Below are positions 5,018 through 7,242 of a stretch of 7,242 nucleotides of DNA, piece after piece. Position 1 is the first letter of the stretch. Each line of letters starts with the position of its first letter. A model generated the notes under the pieces. The model was not told the DNA's origin, did not search any database, and was given only the letters and a program-made list of their open reading frames with translations. Source of the DNA: Oxalobacteraceae bacterium (GTDB taxonomy: Bacteria; Pseudomonadota; Gammaproteobacteria; Burkholderiales; Burkholderiaceae_D); assembly GCA_947453015.1 (NCBI GenBank), contig CANGFL010000063.1:1-7242 (forward strand), given 5' to 3'. Both the position numbers and the translations under genes were made by a program.

Positions 5018-6922
5018 ATGTCTGTTATCTCACTTAGTAACGCTCAACTTGCTTTTGGCCACGTGGCCTTGTTAGATCACGCCGATTTTTCTCTCGAGGC
5101 GGGAGAGCGGATAGGCTTAATTGGCCGCAATGGCACGGGTAAGTCATCTTTATTAAAAGTGATTGCAGGACTGGCGAAATTAGACGATGGGTTGTTAAGT
5201 TTTCAGCAAGGATTACGTATCGCATATGTGGCGCAGGAGCCTGAATTTAATCCTCAGGCGAGTGTATTTGATACCGTTGCTGCGGGTGTTTCGAATGCGC
5301 TGGAATTGATTGCAGAATACGAGCAGCTAACCTCGCAGCTGGGAACGGATGATGACTCTGCTCTTTTAGAGAAGATGCAGCAGCTGCAATCAAGTATCGA
5401 TGTAGTAGATGGCTGGAATTTAGAGAATCGAGTACAGACCACGCTGCAAAAATTAAATTTAGATCGTGCACGTCTGGTAGGAACGCTGTCGGGCGGAATG
5501 AAAAAAAGAGTCGCTTTGGCGCGCGCGTTGGTCAGCGCACCTGATGTTCTTTTGCTGGATGAGCCAACCAACCATCTAGATTTTTCTTCCATTGCCTGGC
5601 TAGAGGATTTGCTACAAGATTTTCGCGGTAGTCTTTTATTTATTACCCATGATCGCCGCTTCCTCGATAACGTAGCTACACGTATCGTTGAACTCGATCG
5701 CGGTCGTTTGCAATCTTATCCTGGAAATTTCACGGCTTATCAAACACGAAAAATTGAACAGCAAGCCATCGAGGACATAGAAAGCGCCAAATTTGACAAA
5801 GTGCTTGCGCAAGAAGAAGTGTGGATACGTAAAGGCGTCGAGGCAAGGCGTACTCGAAACGAGGGTCGTGTTCGACGTTTGGAAGCGCTGCGTTTGGAGC
5901 GTTCACGACGTCGTGATCAACAAGGTCAAGTAAAGCTTGAGCTCGCTGCTGGCGAGCGTTCAGGAAAAATTGTCGCAGAGTTGATCGATGTTGATAAATC
6001 CTATGACAACCGATTCATCGTTAAACACTTCAACGCCATCATTCAACGAGGCGACAAGATAGGTTTGATTGGTGTGAATGGTGCAGGCAAGACCACGTTA
6101 CTGCGTTTGATATTGGGTGAAGAAACGCCAGATTCTGGTACGGTTCGACAAGGTTCACGTTTGCAGGTGGCCTATTTTGATCAGATGCGTGAGCAATTAA
6201 ATGATGAGACTAGTTTGGTGGAAACCATTTCACCAGGCAGTGACTGGGTAGAAATCAACGGTCAGCGCAAGCATGTCATGACGTATTTGGGTGATTTTCT
6301 TTTTGCGCCTGAACGTGCACGTTCGCCGGTAAGAACCTTGTCTGGTGGGGAAAGAAATCGTTTGTTGTTGGCGCGGTTATTTGCTAAGCCTGCGAATGTA
6401 CTGGTGTTAGATGAGCCGACGAATGATCTGGATATTGATACGCTAGAGTTACTCGAGCAATTACTCGAAGAATATGATGGAACTGTTTTTCTTGTTAGTC
6501 ACGATCGAACCTTCCTCGATAATGTAGTAACGCAGGTTGTCGTTGCAGAGGGTGAGGGTATTTGGAAAGAGTATGTCGGTGGTTATGCTGATTGGGAACG
6601 AGTAAGCCGCACTTCGCAAAATACATCTATTAAAGAAGCTGCTAAAGCGGCTGTTAAGCCCAAAGAACTTGCTGCTGAGCCGACATCCAAAGCAAAAAAA
6701 CTGAGTTTCAAAGAGCAGCGTGAACTTGAGCAATTACCGCAGCAGATAGCAGCGTTAGAGGCGGAGCAAGCGATTCTTTCTGAGCGCTTGGCTGATGCTA
6801 ACCTGTATGCAAAAGAACCTGCCGAGGCGCAGAAGTTGAGTGAGCGTTTTGCTGAAATCGATCAATTACTAATGGATAGCTTAGAGCGCTGGGAAATTAT
6901 TGAGGCGAAAACTAAAGGTTGA
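5018..6922 (+). CDS. uup: ABC-F family ATPase Uup
   Basis: Uup is a soluble tandem ATPase of the ABC-F family. In E. coli it affects precise transposon excision, binds DNA branch structures and acts on ribosomes. The 634 residues match the E. coli length (635). The first ABC domain has Walker A GRNGTGKS (36-43), signature LSGGM (157-161), Walker B VLLLDEPTNHLD (E182) and switch H211. The charged linker (about 240-310) has the typical EEVWIRKGVEARRTRNEGRV stretch. The second domain has Walker A GVNGAGKT (352-359), signature LSGGE (441-445), VLVLDEPTNDLD (E466) and H495. A lysine/alanine-rich link then leads to the C-terminal coiled-coil domain (about 560-634) that distinguishes Uup from Ettp-like relatives such as EttA and is the DNA-binding part. 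The ATG at 5018 fits the family N-terminus (MSVISL), although no Shine-Dalgarno is visible. All catalytic residues are intact. Confidence 0.96.
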   Translation: MSVISLSNAQLAFGHVALLDHADFSLEAGERIGLIGRNGTGKSSLLKVIAGLAKLDDGLLSFQQGLRIAYVAQEPEFNPQASVFDTVAAGVSNALELIAEYEQLTSQLGTDDDSALLEKMQQLQSSIDVVDGWNLENRVQTTLQKLNLDRARLVGTLSGGMKKRVALARALVSAPDVLLLDEPTNHLDFSSIAWLEDLLQDFRGSLLFITHDRRFLDNVATRIVELDRGRLQSYPGNFTAYQTRKIEQQAIEDIESAKFDKVLAQEEVWIRKGVEARRTRNEGRVRRLEALRLERSRRRDQQGQVKLELAAGERSGKIVAELIDVDKSYDNRFIVKHFNAIIQRGDKIGLIGVNGAGKTTLLRLILGEETPDSGTVRQGSRLQVAYFDQMREQLNDETSLVETISPGSDWVEINGQRKHVMTYLGDFLFAPERARSPVRTLSGGERNRLLLARLFAKPANVLVLDEPTNDLDIDTLELLEQLLEEYDGTVFLVSHDRTFLDNVVTQVVVAEGEGIWKEYVGGYADWERVSRTSQNTSIKEAAKAAVKPKELAAEPTSKAKKLSFKEQRELEQLPQQIAALEAEQAILSERLADANLYAKEPAEAQKLSERFAEIDQLLMDSLERWEIIEAKTKG

Positions 6923-6933
6923 TGTTGTTACGA

Positions 6934-7242
6934 TTAGTTTAGCTTGCGTGAGGCATCACGCAAATGTGCTACTTGTTGACGTAGTAGGACGGCATCCGAA
7001 GCTTCTGGGCGCTCGGATAAATAAGCTTCGATATCATTTAAAGCCGCTTTGGGGCAATCTAGATTTGCAAAGGCGACACCACGATCGCGACGTTCAGTAA
7101 TTTCATCCGGTAGCAAAATCACTAATCGCTGTTGAACATTTAAAAATTGCTGCCAATGAGGATGTTCAGTAAATAAAGCTTTGAGGTTACGCAGCATGCG
7201 CACCAGTATCGTTCGCGAGCTTGCATCAGTAAGATAACTTGC
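6934..7242 (-). CDS. sirB1: SirB1-type TPR/transglutaminase-like protein (C-terminal part, runs off right edge)
   Basis: The frame is open to the window's right edge, so only the last 102 residues are visible. They read from ILVRMLRNLKALF through LVILLPDEITERRDRGVAFANL and AALNDIEAYLSERPEA, the layout of the C-terminal TPR-like helices of the SirB1 (E. coli YchA) family. The transglutaminase-like N-terminal domain should lie to the right, outside the window. The family is widespread in proteobacteria, often near prfA/prmC or kdsA; its molecular function is not established and the old 'regulator of invasion' name should not be taken literally. A GTG at 7201-7203 is an internal Val, not the start, because the family sequence continues upstream of it. 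The stop is 11 bases from the uup stop, tail to tail. Confidence 0.8.
   Translation of the reverse strand, partial: ASYLTDASSRTILVRMLRNLKALFTEHPHWQQFLNVQQRLVILLPDEITERRDRGVAFANLDCPKAALNDIEAYLSERPEASDAVLLRQQVAHLRDASRKLN

Noticed and set aside
6461..6733. Open frame on the minus strand inside uup
   Set aside because: It lies wholly antisense to the conserved second ABC domain and C-terminal region, and its translation has no recognisable motif.
7201..7203. GTG as start of a small independent gene at the right end
   Set aside because: The SirB1-like sequence continues in frame upstream of it to the window edge, so the codon is an internal valine.

Overview
The window is ordinary chromosomal DNA, most likely from a gammaproteobacterium of moderate GC content (roughly 41-55% by gene, hand counts). 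This rests on a convincing full-length Uup (634 residues, close to the E. coli length and arrangement), a SirB1-type protein C-terminus, a tRNA-Arg(CCU) with an encoded CCA end, and LivG/LivF-type transporter ATPases. I cannot name the genus. No insertion sequence, integrase, CRISPR array, phage gene or plasmid function is visible.

Layout from left to right. (1) Positions 2-1215, + strand: the 3' part of livG and the complete livF, joined by an ATGA overlap. They are the two ATPases of a branched-chain amino acid type ABC transporter whose other genes should lie upstream of the window. (2) Positions 1365-2219, - strand: a fumarylacetoacetate hydrolase (FAH) superfamily enzyme, convergent with livF across a hairpin. 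(3) Positions 2421-3295, + strand: two exported proteins, a cupin and a small protein resembling surface-adhesin protein E, overlapping by one base. (4) Positions 3310-3384, - strand: tRNA-Arg(CCU), with a consensus -10 box upstream. (5) Positions 3510-4811, - strand: a PlsC-like acyltransferase followed by an AT-richer class I SAM methyltransferase, with a probable terminator just after the methyltransferase. (6) Positions 5018-6922, + strand: uup, an ABC-F ATPase, preceded by a degenerate direct repeat, a possible promoter and a strong hairpin in place of a Shine-Dalgarno sequence. (7) From 6934 to the right edge, - strand: the C-terminal part of a SirB1-type TPR protein, tail-to-tail with uup with only 11 bases between the stops.

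The genes fall into several unrelated transcription units. Liv takes up amino acids or similar small molecules, and the FAH enzyme probably acts on a keto acid or ureidoglycolate-like compound. The cupin pair is exported, the acyltransferase and methyltransferase plausibly modify a lipid or envelope glycan, and Uup acts on ribosomes or DNA branch structures. I found no clear new multi-gene system. The items most worth a second look are the exported cupin/adhesin-E-like pair, the acyltransferase-methyltransferase pair, and the unusual leader of uup.
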